Source of the DNA: Thermoprotei archaeon
Lineage (GTDB): Archaea; Thermoproteota; Thermoprotei; Thermoproteales; B15-G16
Length of the DNA stretch: 64,000 nucleotides
Direction: 5' to 3'
NCBI GenBank assembly: GCA_003649205.1
Contig: QMRC01000001.1
Location: 140,767 to 204,766, forward strand
Below the pieces are notes generated by a model. That model had not been told where the DNA came from, ran no database searches, and saw only the letters and a list, made by a program, of their open reading frames with translations. Shown piece by piece: positions 20,118 through 30,200 of this stretch. The translations under genes and the position numbers were made by a program. Within the stretch, counting starts at the first letter, position 1; each line of letters opens with the position of its first letter.

Positions 20118-21515
20118 TTGATATCTAGAGCTATGATAAGGAATGTTGATGAACTTCGTGTAGCACCTGATGATGTAACTGCCAAAGCAAGAGAAATTGC
20201 TATAGCTCTTCTCGAAGCTGGATTGAAAGCAGCTGATCCTGTAACTGCTATTGAGAGAAACGTAGTTCTCGAAGGTGAGAAGCTAAGGATTAGAGACCTT
20301 GTCCTAGACTTGTCTAAGTACGATAGGGTACTTGTGGTTGGTGGTGGTAAGGCTTCAGCAGCTATGGCGTATGCTCTTGAGAAGGTACTCGATAAGTACA
20401 TAACTGCAGGACTAGTAGTCGTACCCAGGGGTCTAGCTGAGACGTATAGGACTGAGAAGATTAGACTTCTTGAAGGTACTCACCCAATACCTAGTGAAGT
20501 GAATAGGAAGCACTGTGAGGAAATTATTGAGTTACTGAAGCAAACTACCGAGAGAGATCTCGTGATATGTCTCATATCCGGTGGTGGTTCAGCTCTTCTC
20601 TGCTGTCCATACGATACCATATCTATGGAGGATATGATGATGCTCACCAAGATACTGCTCAAGTGTGGTGCAAACATCAATGAGATCAATGTCGTGAGGA
20701 AGCATGTAGAGAAGCTCAAGGGTGGTAGATTAGCTAAGTTAGCTCACCCAGCAACCGTAGTCTCACTAATAGTATCTGATGTTGTTGGTGATCCACTCGA
20801 TACAATAGCATCAGGACCGACAGCACCAGACCCATCAACGTATAGTGATGCAATAAGCATACTGAAAAGGTACGGTGTGTGGGATGAAGTACCGGAGAGC
20901 GTGAGGGAAGTACTGAGTAAGGGAGCTAGAGGAGAGTTGGAAGAATCTCCAGGACCCGAAGACCCGGTATTCATGAAGGTACATAACGTAATCATAGCTA
21001 GTAATGAGCTTTCTCTAAAGGCTATGGAGCAAAAGGCTAGAGAGCTAGGTCTAAACACCTTAGTACTGACATCGTATCTAGAGGGCGAAGCAAAGGAGGT
21101 AGGTAAGGTCTTAGCCTCATTAGCAAAGCAGGTACACTTTAAGGACTATCCACTTAAGAGACCATGTGCATTAATTGCTGGTGGTGAGACAACAGTTACA
21201 TTACCTGCATACGGTGTTGGTTTAGGTGGTAGGAATCAGGAGCTAGCGCTATCAGCAGCATTAATGATAAGAGGTTTGAGAGGTGTCGTCATAGCATCTA
21301 TGGGTACCGATGGTATAGATGGTAATAGTGACGCAGCTGGAGCTATAGTGGATGGGTATACAGTAGATGAAGCATTGAAGAAGGGATTAGACCCCTATGA
21401 CCACCTAGCTAAACACGATAGCTACACGTTCTTCAAGAAATTAGGGAGACACTTAATCATGACAGGACCAACAGGAACAAACGTGAATGACATAATGACT
21501 GTAGTCTGTCTCTAG
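20118..21515 (+). CDS. Glycerate kinase (GckA/MOFRL family)
   Basis: VLVVGGGKASAAMAYAL, CLISGGGSALL, GGETTVTLPAYGVGLGGRNQELAL, TDGIDGNSDAAGA. Confidence 0.88.
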   Translation: MISRAMIRNVDELRVAPDDVTAKAREIAIALLEAGLKAADPVTAIERNVVLEGEKLRIRDLVLDLSKYDRVLVVGGGKASAAMAYALEKVLDKYITAGLVVVPRGLAETYRTEKIRLLEGTHPIPSEVNRKHCEEIIELLKQTTERDLVICLISGGGSALLCCPYDTISMEDMMMLTKILLKCGANINEINVVRKHVEKLKGGRLAKLAHPATVVSLIVSDVVGDPLDTIASGPTAPDPSTYSDAISILKRYGVWDEVPESVREVLSKGARGELEESPGPEDPVFMKVHNVIIASNELSLKAMEQKARELGLNTLVLTSYLEGEAKEVGKVLASLAKQVHFKDYPLKRPCALIAGGETTVTLPAYGVGLGGRNQELALSAALMIRGLRGVVIASMGTDGIDGNSDAAGAIVDGYTVDEALKKGLDPYDHLAKHDSYTFFKKLGRHLIMTGPTGTNVNDIMTVVCL

Positions 21516-21532
21516 CTCCTTAACCTACGCGT

Positions 21533-22594
21533 TCAGAATACTCCGTAGAGTGGTCGCTTAGGTGGAACTACGTATCTACCTACAATTGGTATTTTTGCTC
21601 CACATTCGGGACAAGTCATATCCTCCCTTAGATTCCACTCAAGTATTTCGAAGCCGAATCTAGCTATGAGTCTCTTACCGCATTCCGGACAGTAAGTATG
21701 TTCGTACCTGTGACCTGGTACATTACCTATGTACACGAACTTAATACCTTCCTCTCTAGCTATTTCACAAGCCTTCTCAAGTACCTGTACCGGTGTTGGT
21801 TCTACATCGAGGAATCTGTACTCTGGGTAAAACCTCGAGAAGTGTAGTGGTGTATCTGGTCCCAGTTCATCAACTATGTACTTACACATCTTCCTTATGT
21901 CGTCGAAGTTGTCATTTACTGTCGGTATGATTAGGTACGTTATCTCTATGTGTAGACCTCTTCTCTTCATTTCCTTAGTAGCGTGAAGTACTGGCTCTAG
22001 TCTTGCCTTTATGTACTTGCTGTATACTTCCTCTCTGAATGCTTTCCAATCGACGTTTGCAGCATCTATGTACTTACACAGCTCATCTAGAGCTTCATCA
22101 GTTGCGTACCCATTAGTGACGAGGATGTTCATTAACCCCTCTCTCTTTGCTAACTTAGCGACATCTACAACGTACTCAAACCAAATTATTGGTTCATTAT
22201 ATGTGTAGGATATGCTCATACAACCATACGACTTTGCCTCCTCGACAACTAGCTCAGGATCCATGTGTCGGAGATGCCATGAGTAGTTCTTTATCGTTGT
22301 CTGCGATATCGGCCAATTTTGACACCATGGACATCTGAAGTTGCAGCCTACACTAGCTATGCTGTATGTTAGGTGATTTGGCCAGAAGTGGTAGAGCGGT
22401 TTCTTCATTACTGGATCAATACCTATTGACGATACCTTACCGTATGAGAGGAGAACTAGCTTACCACCCCTATTCTCACGCATACCACATATACCTGTAG
22501 CACCTGGAGGTATAACACACCTGTGAGGACATACGAGACACTGAAAGGTTCCATTACCTAGGTCCTTACATAATCTAGCTAGTACTTCAGGCAT
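21533..22594 (-). CDS. AmmeMemoRadiSam system radical SAM enzyme
   Basis: CLVCPHRCVIPPGATGICGMRENRGGKL, CNFRCPWCQNW, SISYTYNEPIIWFEY. Confidence 0.87.
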   Translation of the reverse strand: MPEVLARLCKDLGNGTFQCLVCPHRCVIPPGATGICGMRENRGGKLVLLSYGKVSSIGIDPVMKKPLYHFWPNHLTYSIASVGCNFRCPWCQNWPISQTTIKNYSWHLRHMDPELVVEEAKSYGCMSISYTYNEPIIWFEYVVDVAKLAKREGLMNILVTNGYATDEALDELCKYIDAANVDWKAFREEVYSKYIKARLEPVLHATKEMKRRGLHIEITYLIIPTVNDNFDDIRKMCKYIVDELGPDTPLHFSRFYPEYRFLDVEPTPVQVLEKACEIAREEGIKFVYIGNVPGHRYEHTYCPECGKRLIARFGFEILEWNLREDMTCPECGAKIPIVGRYVVPPKRPLYGVF

Positions 22595-22650
22595 GTGGAT
22601 GCACCTACGTTATGTAGTGCACCTGTGTAGAATATAAGATCTCTTGAGAT

Positions 22651-23847
22651 TTGTTTAAGAGCTTTGAGAGTAGTTCTATGGGGTGTCTGTACGTGGGTTT
22701 ACAGACAGATGCTATTCACTCACACGGTTACTACGATGAGGCTACAGGTACGTTCATACCACCGATCTACCAGGTAGCTATGTTTGAGCAAATTGTTGAG
22801 CCTAGACTCAGCGACCGTGGTGTTGACCTCAAATACTCTAGGGAGGAAAATCCAACTGTTAGATGTTTAGAGAGAGTAATTGCAAGGCTTGAAGAAGGTG
22901 ATGATGCACTGTGCTTTTCAAGCGGCATGGCTGCAATATCCTGTGTGTACATTGGCTTACTCAGGAAGGGAGATAGAGTCGTGATACCTATGGAAGCTTA
23001 TGGAACAACCATACAGCTCGCACTCGAGCTAAAGGAGAAATTCGGAATAGAGGTTGTTACCGTGTACCCAGAAACCGAGGAAGTAATCAATGCAGTGAAC
23101 AGAAACACGAAGCTAGTCCTCGTTGAGACAATAACGAACCCAATGCTCAGAGTAATAGACGTACCTGAAGTAGCTAAGGTATGTAAGGAATACGGAGTTA
23201 CACTAGTAGTGGACAATACCTTCGCAACACCAGTACTGTACAAACCACTGAGAGATGGAGCAACACTAGTTATCCACAGTATGACTAAGTATATAGCAGG
23301 TCACAACGATGTTATTGCTGGATCAGTAATTGGATCAAGAGAATTAATCCTACATCTATGGGATTGGAGAAGAAAATTAGGAACGATAATACCACCCTTC
23401 GAAGCGTACCTAGTACTTAGAGGAGTCAAGACACTTGAGCTTAGAGTTAGAAAGCACTGTGAGAATGCACAAGCAGTAGCTGAGTTCCTAAAGGAGCATT
23501 CAAGAGTTGAGGAGGTCTTGTACCCTGGATTACCAGATAATAGGTATCACGAAGTAGCTAAGAAGCTACTTAGAGGTGGATTTGGAGGAGTTGTCTCATT
23601 TAAGATTAAGGGAGGTAAAGAAGAAGTACGTAAATTCTTCAAGAACCTCAAAGTAATTAAACCAGCACCAAGTCTAGGAGGACCTGAGAGCCTAATAACG
23701 TACCCAGTGCTCAGTGCAGCAAGGACAATACCTGTAGAATTTAGGGAGAAATTAGGAATTACAGAGAACTTAGTTAGACTATCAGTTGGTCTCGAGGATG
23801 TTAATGACATAATCGAGGACCTAGATAGAGCACTTAAAGCAATTTAG
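22651..23847 (+). CDS. Cys/Met metabolism PLP enzyme (cystathionine gamma-synthase/lyase type)
   Basis: CFSSGMAAIS, VDNTFATPVLYKPLRDGATLVIHSMTKYIAGHND. Confidence 0.88.
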   Translation: MFKSFESSSMGCLYVGLQTDAIHSHGYYDEATGTFIPPIYQVAMFEQIVEPRLSDRGVDLKYSREENPTVRCLERVIARLEEGDDALCFSSGMAAISCVYIGLLRKGDRVVIPMEAYGTTIQLALELKEKFGIEVVTVYPETEEVINAVNRNTKLVLVETITNPMLRVIDVPEVAKVCKEYGVTLVVDNTFATPVLYKPLRDGATLVIHSMTKYIAGHNDVIAGSVIGSRELILHLWDWRRKLGTIIPPFEAYLVLRGVKTLELRVRKHCENAQAVAEFLKEHSRVEEVLYPGLPDNRYHEVAKKLLRGGFGGVVSFKIKGGKEEVRKFFKNLKVIKPAPSLGGPESLITYPVLSAARTIPVEFREKLGITENLVRLSVGLEDVNDIIEDLDRALKAI

Positions 23848-24059
23848 TTAATCATCTTCGCCCTCTAATTAGCATCAAGAATTTCCTTAACAACCCCCAT
23901 CTCCACCTATACCTCCACCTATGTCTATACCTCATCAACACACCCAATAGAAAAGAGAATTAGACACAGTAAAAGAACTTTTCCCTCACACAACAACAGG
24001 GTAAACCCATGTAGAAAGCCATATAAAGCCCTTAGAGATGACAAAGAGAGACGAGAACT

Positions 24060-24167
24060 GGGCCCGTAGCTCAGCCTGGTAGAGCGTCGGGCTCTTAACT
24101 TGGGTCTGAGGATCGATGACTGGGAGAGACCCGAAGGTCCCGGGTTCAAATCCCGGCGGGCCCGCCA
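24060..24167 (+). tRNA. tRNA-Lys (CTT) with a 31-nt intron at 24098..24128 (position 37/38)
   Basis: Acceptor gggcccg/cgggccc, anticodon stem tcggg/cccga; intron can form gggtct/agaccc bulge-helix-bulge helix; CCA encoded. Confidence 0.9.
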
Positions 24168-24281
24168 TACTCCCTCCTCCTCACCACAATCACTAGAGGC
24201 AAATCTACGACCCTTAAGATGTTAAGCTATAAATTAGCCTTAAGAGTTTAAACCTTAGATCGACTAGGGTTGTGACAGTGT

Positions 24282-25577
24282 ATGAGACTACTGGCTTTGT
24301 CCGTAATACTGAGCTTACTCTTGATATTTACTGCCATAACGTCGATGTATGGTGATTATGAGGAGAAGGTTGTTTCATTACGTGGTCTCGAAAGGTATAG
24401 GATTACTATCGACTTTAAGGTGCTTCAGTATGGTTTTGTGTTGCCTAGTCTTGAGGTTTTGCTGAGTAACTCAAGTACCTTTAAGGTGTACCTAAACAGT
24501 AAGTTCACTCCCCTACCTGGATTTTACCTATTTTTGAGGCGTATTGTTGAGCGTAGACATGCGATGCTGTGCTGTGGTTCTTGGTATGAGCTTGAGATTC
24601 ATAATGACGGTAGGTTCATGAGGTTTATTGTCAAGGTGCTTAATTCAACGTTTATCGTAACCAGGGTACACACCGTACCTGTACTGTTTAGTCAGGGATT
24701 GACGTATGGTGGTGGGTATTGGTACTTTACTGGAACAGCTTCAATCTACAAGCTTTCTCCGGACATGAGTAAGGTAGTGGAGTACAGTGATGATCCTATA
24801 CCGGTGTTTCTGAAGGAGGAAGGGTACTTTCACCTAGGTGACCTGGATTACTATAGGGGCTTGTTGCTGATACCTATTGAGAAAACTGGATATGTGAGAC
24901 CTGCTGTCATAGCTTGTTACAACGCATCGACGTTGGAGCTTGTTAGGTATGCGTATGTGCCTCAGGATCACATGCCGTGGATTGCTGTTGATGGGAGTGG
25001 TTACATCTATACCTCGGAGTTCTCACCTGTTCGTGAGATCTATGTGTATCACGTAGATTTGATTGGTAGGGGGAATTCTATTGAGCCTACTAGGATTTTG
25101 AGGTTGAGTTGTGAGTTGAGGAATGTCCAGGGTGGTGTTGTGCTTGGTGGTGGTAAGCTCCTTCTCTCAGCTGATGATGGTGATAATCTCTACGTTGTTG
25201 ATTTGAGGAGTGGTGAGGTGAGTAAGTTAGTTACGTTACCTGGTCTCTACGAGATGGAGGGTATTGAGTTTGTTGGTGATGATAATTCGATCTATGTACT
25301 TGTGAATACTCATGAGGAGGAGAACATCGTGTACGAGCTCAAGTACTTTGAGAGAGGGTCTTCTCTAGAGGTATTTAGGTTGAGGACTAGTGATGTTGAG
25401 GTGCATGATAAGGTGATTATTAGGTACAGAGCATCTGAGGTCGTTCTAGGGGGTGTGCGGTGTGAAGCTACTGGATTTGGCATGAAGACTAACCTTGGGG
25501 TAGTGCTTGGTGTTGCTGTGGTGTGTGCTCTGTTGATTACTCTCTACCGGTACTTCAGGCTTAAGAGAGTAAAGTAG
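24282..25577 (+). CDS. Hypothetical exported protein, C-terminal membrane anchor
   Basis: N-term signal-like hydrophobic segment, C-term LGVVLGVAVVCALLITLYRYFRLKR. Confidence 0.55.
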   Translation: MRLLALSVILSLLLIFTAITSMYGDYEEKVVSLRGLERYRITIDFKVLQYGFVLPSLEVLLSNSSTFKVYLNSKFTPLPGFYLFLRRIVERRHAMLCCGSWYELEIHNDGRFMRFIVKVLNSTFIVTRVHTVPVLFSQGLTYGGGYWYFTGTASIYKLSPDMSKVVEYSDDPIPVFLKEEGYFHLGDLDYYRGLLLIPIEKTGYVRPAVIACYNASTLELVRYAYVPQDHMPWIAVDGSGYIYTSEFSPVREIYVYHVDLIGRGNSIEPTRILRLSCELRNVQGGVVLGGGKLLLSADDGDNLYVVDLRSGEVSKLVTLPGLYEMEGIEFVGDDNSIYVLVNTHEEENIVYELKYFERGSSLEVFRLRTSDVEVHDKVIIRYRASEVVLGGVRCEATGFGMKTNLGVVLGVAVVCALLITLYRYFRLKRVK

Positions 25578-25689
25578 TTAGGTATCAGCTAAGAGAAACT
25601 TCTTCACCTACTCTGTGAGTAGGGGCTTCATCATCGATCCCTTAATGGTGAGTACGATTATCTAGGTTACTACTTACCTTCTCCATTAA

Positions 25690-26646
25690 CTATTCAGTTC
25701 TTACCTTTACTTCATTCCTCAATCTAGTCCAAACTTCGTACATCACTAATGACTTTGCTGTACAGCATGTGTCGAGTACATAGTCTAGTAAGTTGTCTAT
25801 GGTCGTGAGTTCATTGTGTATGCTATTTCTTACATAGTGCATCACAGGAGAACACAATACTCTGTACAATGTCTCTAGGTGGTAGAGTCTTGCTATGCTC
25901 AGTCCATGACTATACGCCTTCACCACTATTTGATCTATGTCCTCTACCTCTAGACTACTGAGTTTCTGTAGTGAACTTACTTCACTTAGGAAGTCCATCT
26001 CAAATGCATCTATTGGTTCAGCGAATTCATCGCCTATGACAGCACTTGCCAGTAGAACTTTATTGGAGAGGTGTCTACTCGCTATCTCAATTGCTAAACC
26101 GCTTGTGTTGAGTACATTACTGTGCTTGACTATGTTCATAAGTGCTCTACTCACTTCACTTTCCATTTCCATACCGTTTACTGAGCTACCTACTGTTAAG
26201 TACATTGTCAAGATCTTGAGGTCATGGAGGAACCAGTTGAGGTGCTCAAATACTATTACCCTATCCACGTAGTATGGATCTTCTTTAGCTTCAAGTACTT
26301 CTCTGAAGTACTTAATAGCTAGGCTCAGTACCTCTTCAAAGCAATTGAGTTCTGTAGCTTTTACCCTAGTCTCTAATTCATGACTTACATCTAGTAGGTA
26401 TCTCGTTACCTCACTGTAGTTACATGTCTCGACAAGTATGGTACTGAGTTTAAAGAACTTCCATTCCAACCAGTCAATTAATTTCAGTTTCTTAGCTATG
26501 TGCTGAACTAAGTGATTGCTACTAGTTACTGATTCCAGTAGGTGAGTTGACTGATTTAATTCCTGGATATGTGTAATGAGTTCTCTGTGGAATCTATAGG
26601 TGTTGAAGTTGTTCTTAATCACTAGGTTTAGTAAGTGAATCAGCAC
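25690..26646 (-). CDS. Hypothetical protein (last gene of five-gene cluster)
   Basis: 318-aa ORF, co-directional with the cluster. Confidence 0.5.
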   Translation of the reverse strand: MLIHLLNLVIKNNFNTYRFHRELITHIQELNQSTHLLESVTSSNHLVQHIAKKLKLIDWLEWKFFKLSTILVETCNYSEVTRYLLDVSHELETRVKATELNCFEEVLSLAIKYFREVLEAKEDPYYVDRVIVFEHLNWFLHDLKILTMYLTVGSSVNGMEMESEVSRALMNIVKHSNVLNTSGLAIEIASRHLSNKVLLASAVIGDEFAEPIDAFEMDFLSEVSSLQKLSSLEVEDIDQIVVKAYSHGLSIARLYHLETLYRVLCSPVMHYVRNSIHNELTTIDNLLDYVLDTCCTAKSLVMYEVWTRLRNEVKVRTE

Positions 26647-26667
26647 AGTGTATAATACGTGGTTGTC

Positions 26668-27315
26668 TTACTTCAGTATTTCAGTTAGTAAGATTATGGG
26701 GTCTATGTTCCTGTCTACTAGCTCTTGTTGAAGGAGCCAGTATGTGAAGATACCTAGTGCTAGCTTCTTCACGTAGTACGTAGTTGCTGAATTGTACTTC
26801 TCTAGTAACTTAAGTGGTGTAAATCTTAGCTGTATCTTTGTACTATCTAAATTCAGTACCATTCTCGTTTCTTGGTCTAGTGGTTTATCGACTAGGAAGT
26901 TCTGTGGTACCTCTGTGCTTAGGTAGGATCTCCAGCCAATACCCCTACTGGTGTAGAGTACGTACTCTCTCGTAGCTACTACTATTGATGAGTTTGGTAG
27001 CTGCACCATAAACCCTCTCTTCTTTAATGTTTCGTAATCCTTTTTGACTAATTCAGCTATGTTCTTCGGTGTTGATGTTGTTAATCTTATGAGTACTGCC
27101 TTCTTTACAGCTACTCCCTTCTCTTCAAACACTATAAACCCTTCATACCTCCTCCTTCTCGGTATTACATGGCCACTTCCAATCTGTACTCTTCCAAGGT
27201 GTATTGCCACAATACCGAACTTAGGTAGTGCTTTACTGTATTTCCTCAGTGCATCGCCTACATACTTGAGCATCTGGTATACTTCTCGGTACCTTCCCTC
27301 AACCTCACTACCCAC
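26668..27315 (-). CDS. Hypothetical protein in radical SAM/ATPase cluster
   Basis: 215-aa ORF, 1-nt gap after upstream ATPase stop. Confidence 0.5.
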   Translation of the reverse strand: MGSEVEGRYREVYQMLKYVGDALRKYSKALPKFGIVAIHLGRVQIGSGHVIPRRRRYEGFIVFEEKGVAVKKAVLIRLTTSTPKNIAELVKKDYETLKKRGFMVQLPNSSIVVATREYVLYTSRGIGWRSYLSTEVPQNFLVDKPLDQETRMVLNLDSTKIQLRFTPLKLLEKYNSATTYYVKKLALGIFTYWLLQQELVDRNIDPIILLTEILK

Positions 27316-27316
27316 A

Positions 27317-28351
27317 CTAATCGACCTCCATAGTTATGTCCAGTTCATTGAGTAGGTTCTGGAAGTGTCTGAGTACCTGCTCATTGTACACAGTGCTCTC
27401 GAGTAGTCTACGAAGTACGTCGGATTCGGTACTAGCTTCATGCAGTCGAAGCTTCATCAAGGCCTCGTACAGTGCTCTGATGCTACCGGGATTCCTCGAG
27501 GACCAAACTAGCTTAGTAACGATGTCAGCAACTAGTTCTTCGAGGTCAGTACTACTTCTCAGCATTGGGAGTAGGGACCTGAGTATGTACCTGACATCGC
27601 TTTTCTGAAGTGGATCAAGTACGTAGATGCTGAGTATTCCTCTCTGGTACGATAACCATCTCTCAAAGCTTAGCTTATTTTCCTCTGTGAGTATTGGTAG
27701 CACTGCTACTACGACCTTTACGTGTTCTTCATGACTTCTACTCGTTAAGTGGTTGAAGAAGGTCGATAATCCTCTCCAATCGAGACCTGGTACCTCTATG
27801 AGAGGTTCAAACTGATCCCATAGTAGAGCTACCTTCAGATTTAGCTTCTCAATTAATCTACACATAGCTAGAACTAGCTCATGGATACTAGCTCTCGTCT
27901 CTGTAGAGGACTTAACTATCTCCTTCATGCTGGGAATTAGTGATTTGGCTTGAGATAGTACTCCCACCTCATCTAGATTATCGATGAAGTCTACTGGTGA
28001 ATTACCTATGTGAATGGGTCCATATGGTGGTCCTCTAGCTAGATCACTAACTACATACTCAAGTAAATTACGTATCAATTCGTTAACTTCAACGTAACTC
28101 CTTCTCATGTACTCAAAAGCATACCCAACTCTAAATCTAATGACGAAGAATCCTCTCCTAATTAGTTCACTACCGATAGCTTTGAGCAAGTGCGTTTTGC
28201 CGAAACCGTAGTCTCCAATGATGATTGTGGGTCTATATCCTTCAGCTAGAATTCTAGCCTTTACGCTTCTGTAGTCAATGTACTTAGTCCTCTCGATATC
28301 ACTTAGAGATTTAAGCTCTTCGGCATCAATTAGTGTAAGTGTGCTCTGCAC
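27317..28351 (-). CDS. P-loop ATPase (AAA/STAND-like; possibly DUF2791/BrxD-like)
   Basis: Walker A GDYGFGKTHLLKAI, candidate Walker B LKVALLWDQFEPL. Confidence 0.7.
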   Translation of the reverse strand: MQSTLTLIDAEELKSLSDIERTKYIDYRSVKARILAEGYRPTIIIGDYGFGKTHLLKAIGSELIRRGFFVIRFRVGYAFEYMRRSYVEVNELIRNLLEYVVSDLARGPPYGPIHIGNSPVDFIDNLDEVGVLSQAKSLIPSMKEIVKSSTETRASIHELVLAMCRLIEKLNLKVALLWDQFEPLIEVPGLDWRGLSTFFNHLTSRSHEEHVKVVVAVLPILTEENKLSFERWLSYQRGILSIYVLDPLQKSDVRYILRSLLPMLRSSTDLEELVADIVTKLVWSSRNPGSIRALYEALMKLRLHEASTESDVLRRLLESTVYNEQVLRHFQNLLNELDITMEVD

Positions 28352-28417
28352 ACACCTCCCATTAGGTGCTTGGTATGTTGAGGATAATTAATTATTTACG
28401 ACTCACAATTACCTGTA

Positions 28418-29326
28418 CTAGATAACTACGTAGAGCGAGTACGTAACTGAGTACCTTCTAAATCCTCTTCTAGTATCCGGTATAGCAGCTCCACCCCACT
28501 TCAGTATGAAACCCCTCCTTCTCAACTCCTCAAGTAACTTCATTACTTCGATACTGGTTAGGGGTGAGTAACCTCGCTTTACGAGTTCTCTATTTATTTG
28601 TTCAAGAGTTAGTGGAATACGTAGGTGAGGTCTATACACGAGATCTACCTTAGCTTTCCCCCTCTTCACACTAAGTTCCTTAATACTGAGTATAATCTCA
28701 TACATTACTTCAGGTGATGGAAAAATTTCACTAGGGATTTCAGCCTTAAGTAACCAAGTTGAGAGCAAAGGATTGAGAACTATTACTTTGTCTCCTAGGT
28801 CTTTACTACATTGCACTAATTTGAGGGATTTGAGTAGAGAAATCATGTTGTTGAGAGTCGTCTCATCAGCAACTTCCTTAGAAAGTAATTCATTCCTTAA
28901 TACGTCTAGATCTACAACTCTACATCCAGAGGAAGTTATCTTCTTTAGAAGTCTCAGTAGTTCTCTGAAGCATCTAAAAGTGAGGAATCTTTGAATAATT
29001 GTGAATTTCCATTCACAATCCCCAGACTTCAGTGATGTTAGCACCTTTTGTCCATCCTCGAGTAGAATTACCTTAAGGTTATTTCCTCTACCTTCTCTCC
29101 TCACTAGACCAAGGTAGGATAAGATCTTCAGATTCTCCCTCAGCACCCTATCACTGACACGTAACCTACCTCTAAGTGCATTAAAGTGACAAGAACCACC
29201 AAGATCATTAATTACTTCAAGTACTTTCAGTAATGACCTAACTGAAATCCTACTAATTGGTAGCTTAACAGCATGCGTTCGAGCATGTGGCATGTGGACT
29301 CCATACAGGTAAGTGCTGAGTATCAA
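28418..29326 (-). CDS. Winged-helix DNA-binding protein
   Basis: FNALRGRLRVSDRVLRENLKILSYLGLVRREGRGNNLKVILLEDG and a second wHTH-like C-terminal region. Confidence 0.6.
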   Translation of the reverse strand: MILSTYLYGVHMPHARTHAVKLPISRISVRSLLKVLEVINDLGGSCHFNALRGRLRVSDRVLRENLKILSYLGLVRREGRGNNLKVILLEDGQKVLTSLKSGDCEWKFTIIQRFLTFRCFRELLRLLKKITSSGCRVVDLDVLRNELLSKEVADETTLNNMISLLKSLKLVQCSKDLGDKVIVLNPLLSTWLLKAEIPSEIFPSPEVMYEIILSIKELSVKRGKAKVDLVYRPHLRIPLTLEQINRELVKRGYSPLTSIEVMKLLEELRRRGFILKWGGAAIPDTRRGFRRYSVTYSLYVVI

Positions 29327-29374
29327 CTTAATCTTCCTCAGAGCAGATGTACGTATTATGGTGTAGGTAATGGG

Positions 29375-30175
29375 CTACTCAATACAGTACTCAATCTCTG
29401 ACTCAGCATGTGAAACACCCCTAGCTTGCTCAAGTAACTTATCTATTAATCTGATGTAGACCCTAATTCCGTACTTCTCGTGAATTAGCTCAGCAATGTG
29501 CTTGAGGTACTTGGGCTCTGTCTTACCAATACCCCTGAAGTGACTAGACAATGTATTGACAGGAACATACTGCTGTAGGACGTACTTGACTTTAGTGAAG
29601 TCAATACCTAGCTCAAGTAGTTCCTGAACTAACTTCAGAATATCAACTTCACTAATCAACGTAGGTACAACAACTGTACGAATCTCAAGATCAATACTAC
29701 TACCAATTAGCAATCGAAGGCTCTCTATTATTTTTCTAAGCAGATCCCTCATAACCTCGATATTGAGTCCAGTAACCTCACTGTACTTAGCTACATCACT
29801 TAAAGGAGCTTTAACATCACACGTTACGTGATCTAGCAAACCACGTCTCAGTAATCTACCAAGCACACTAGGTCTCGAGAGATTCGTATCCAGACTACAT
29901 GCAAGATCAAAATCCCTCGCTAAGGTAAATACCTCCTCAAGAGTATTGGGGTGAAGAGTTGGTTCACCTCCAGTAACGTGAATGTACTTAACACCTCCCT
30001 CACTAATAAACCTCTTCAATTCATCAGCTGTAATCTCAAGTACTCTCTCACCAAGAACAACATCCCTAAAGCAACACCAAGGACACCTAAAGTTACACCC
30101 TGGTAACCAAAGCATTAATGATAATCCATAACCAATTAGAGGAGCCCTATCAACCCTTGAAATCAGCAACTTCAC
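29375..30175 (-). CDS. Radical SAM protein (NrdG/PflA-like)
   Basis: CNFRCPWC (CX3CX2C), VTGGEPTLHP. Confidence 0.85.
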   Translation of the reverse strand: MKLLISRVDRAPLIGYGLSLMLWLPGCNFRCPWCCFRDVVLGERVLEITADELKRFISEGGVKYIHVTGGEPTLHPNTLEEVFTLARDFDLACSLDTNLSRPSVLGRLLRRGLLDHVTCDVKAPLSDVAKYSEVTGLNIEVMRDLLRKIIESLRLLIGSSIDLEIRTVVVPTLISEVDILKLVQELLELGIDFTKVKYVLQQYVPVNTLSSHFRGIGKTEPKYLKHIAELIHEKYGIRVYIRLIDKLLEQARGVSHAESEIEYCIE

Positions 30176-30200
30176 GCAATGAGCACCTCCTACAATTTAG

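Noticed and set aside
21533-22594. AmmeMemoRadiSam radical SAM gene as a novel system
   Set aside because: Widely conserved in archaea and bacteria; no unusual partner here
23925-24168. Minus-strand ORFs across tRNA-Lys (for example MAGPPGFEPGTFGS)
   Set aside because: Translation of a tRNA gene; a well-known annotation artefact
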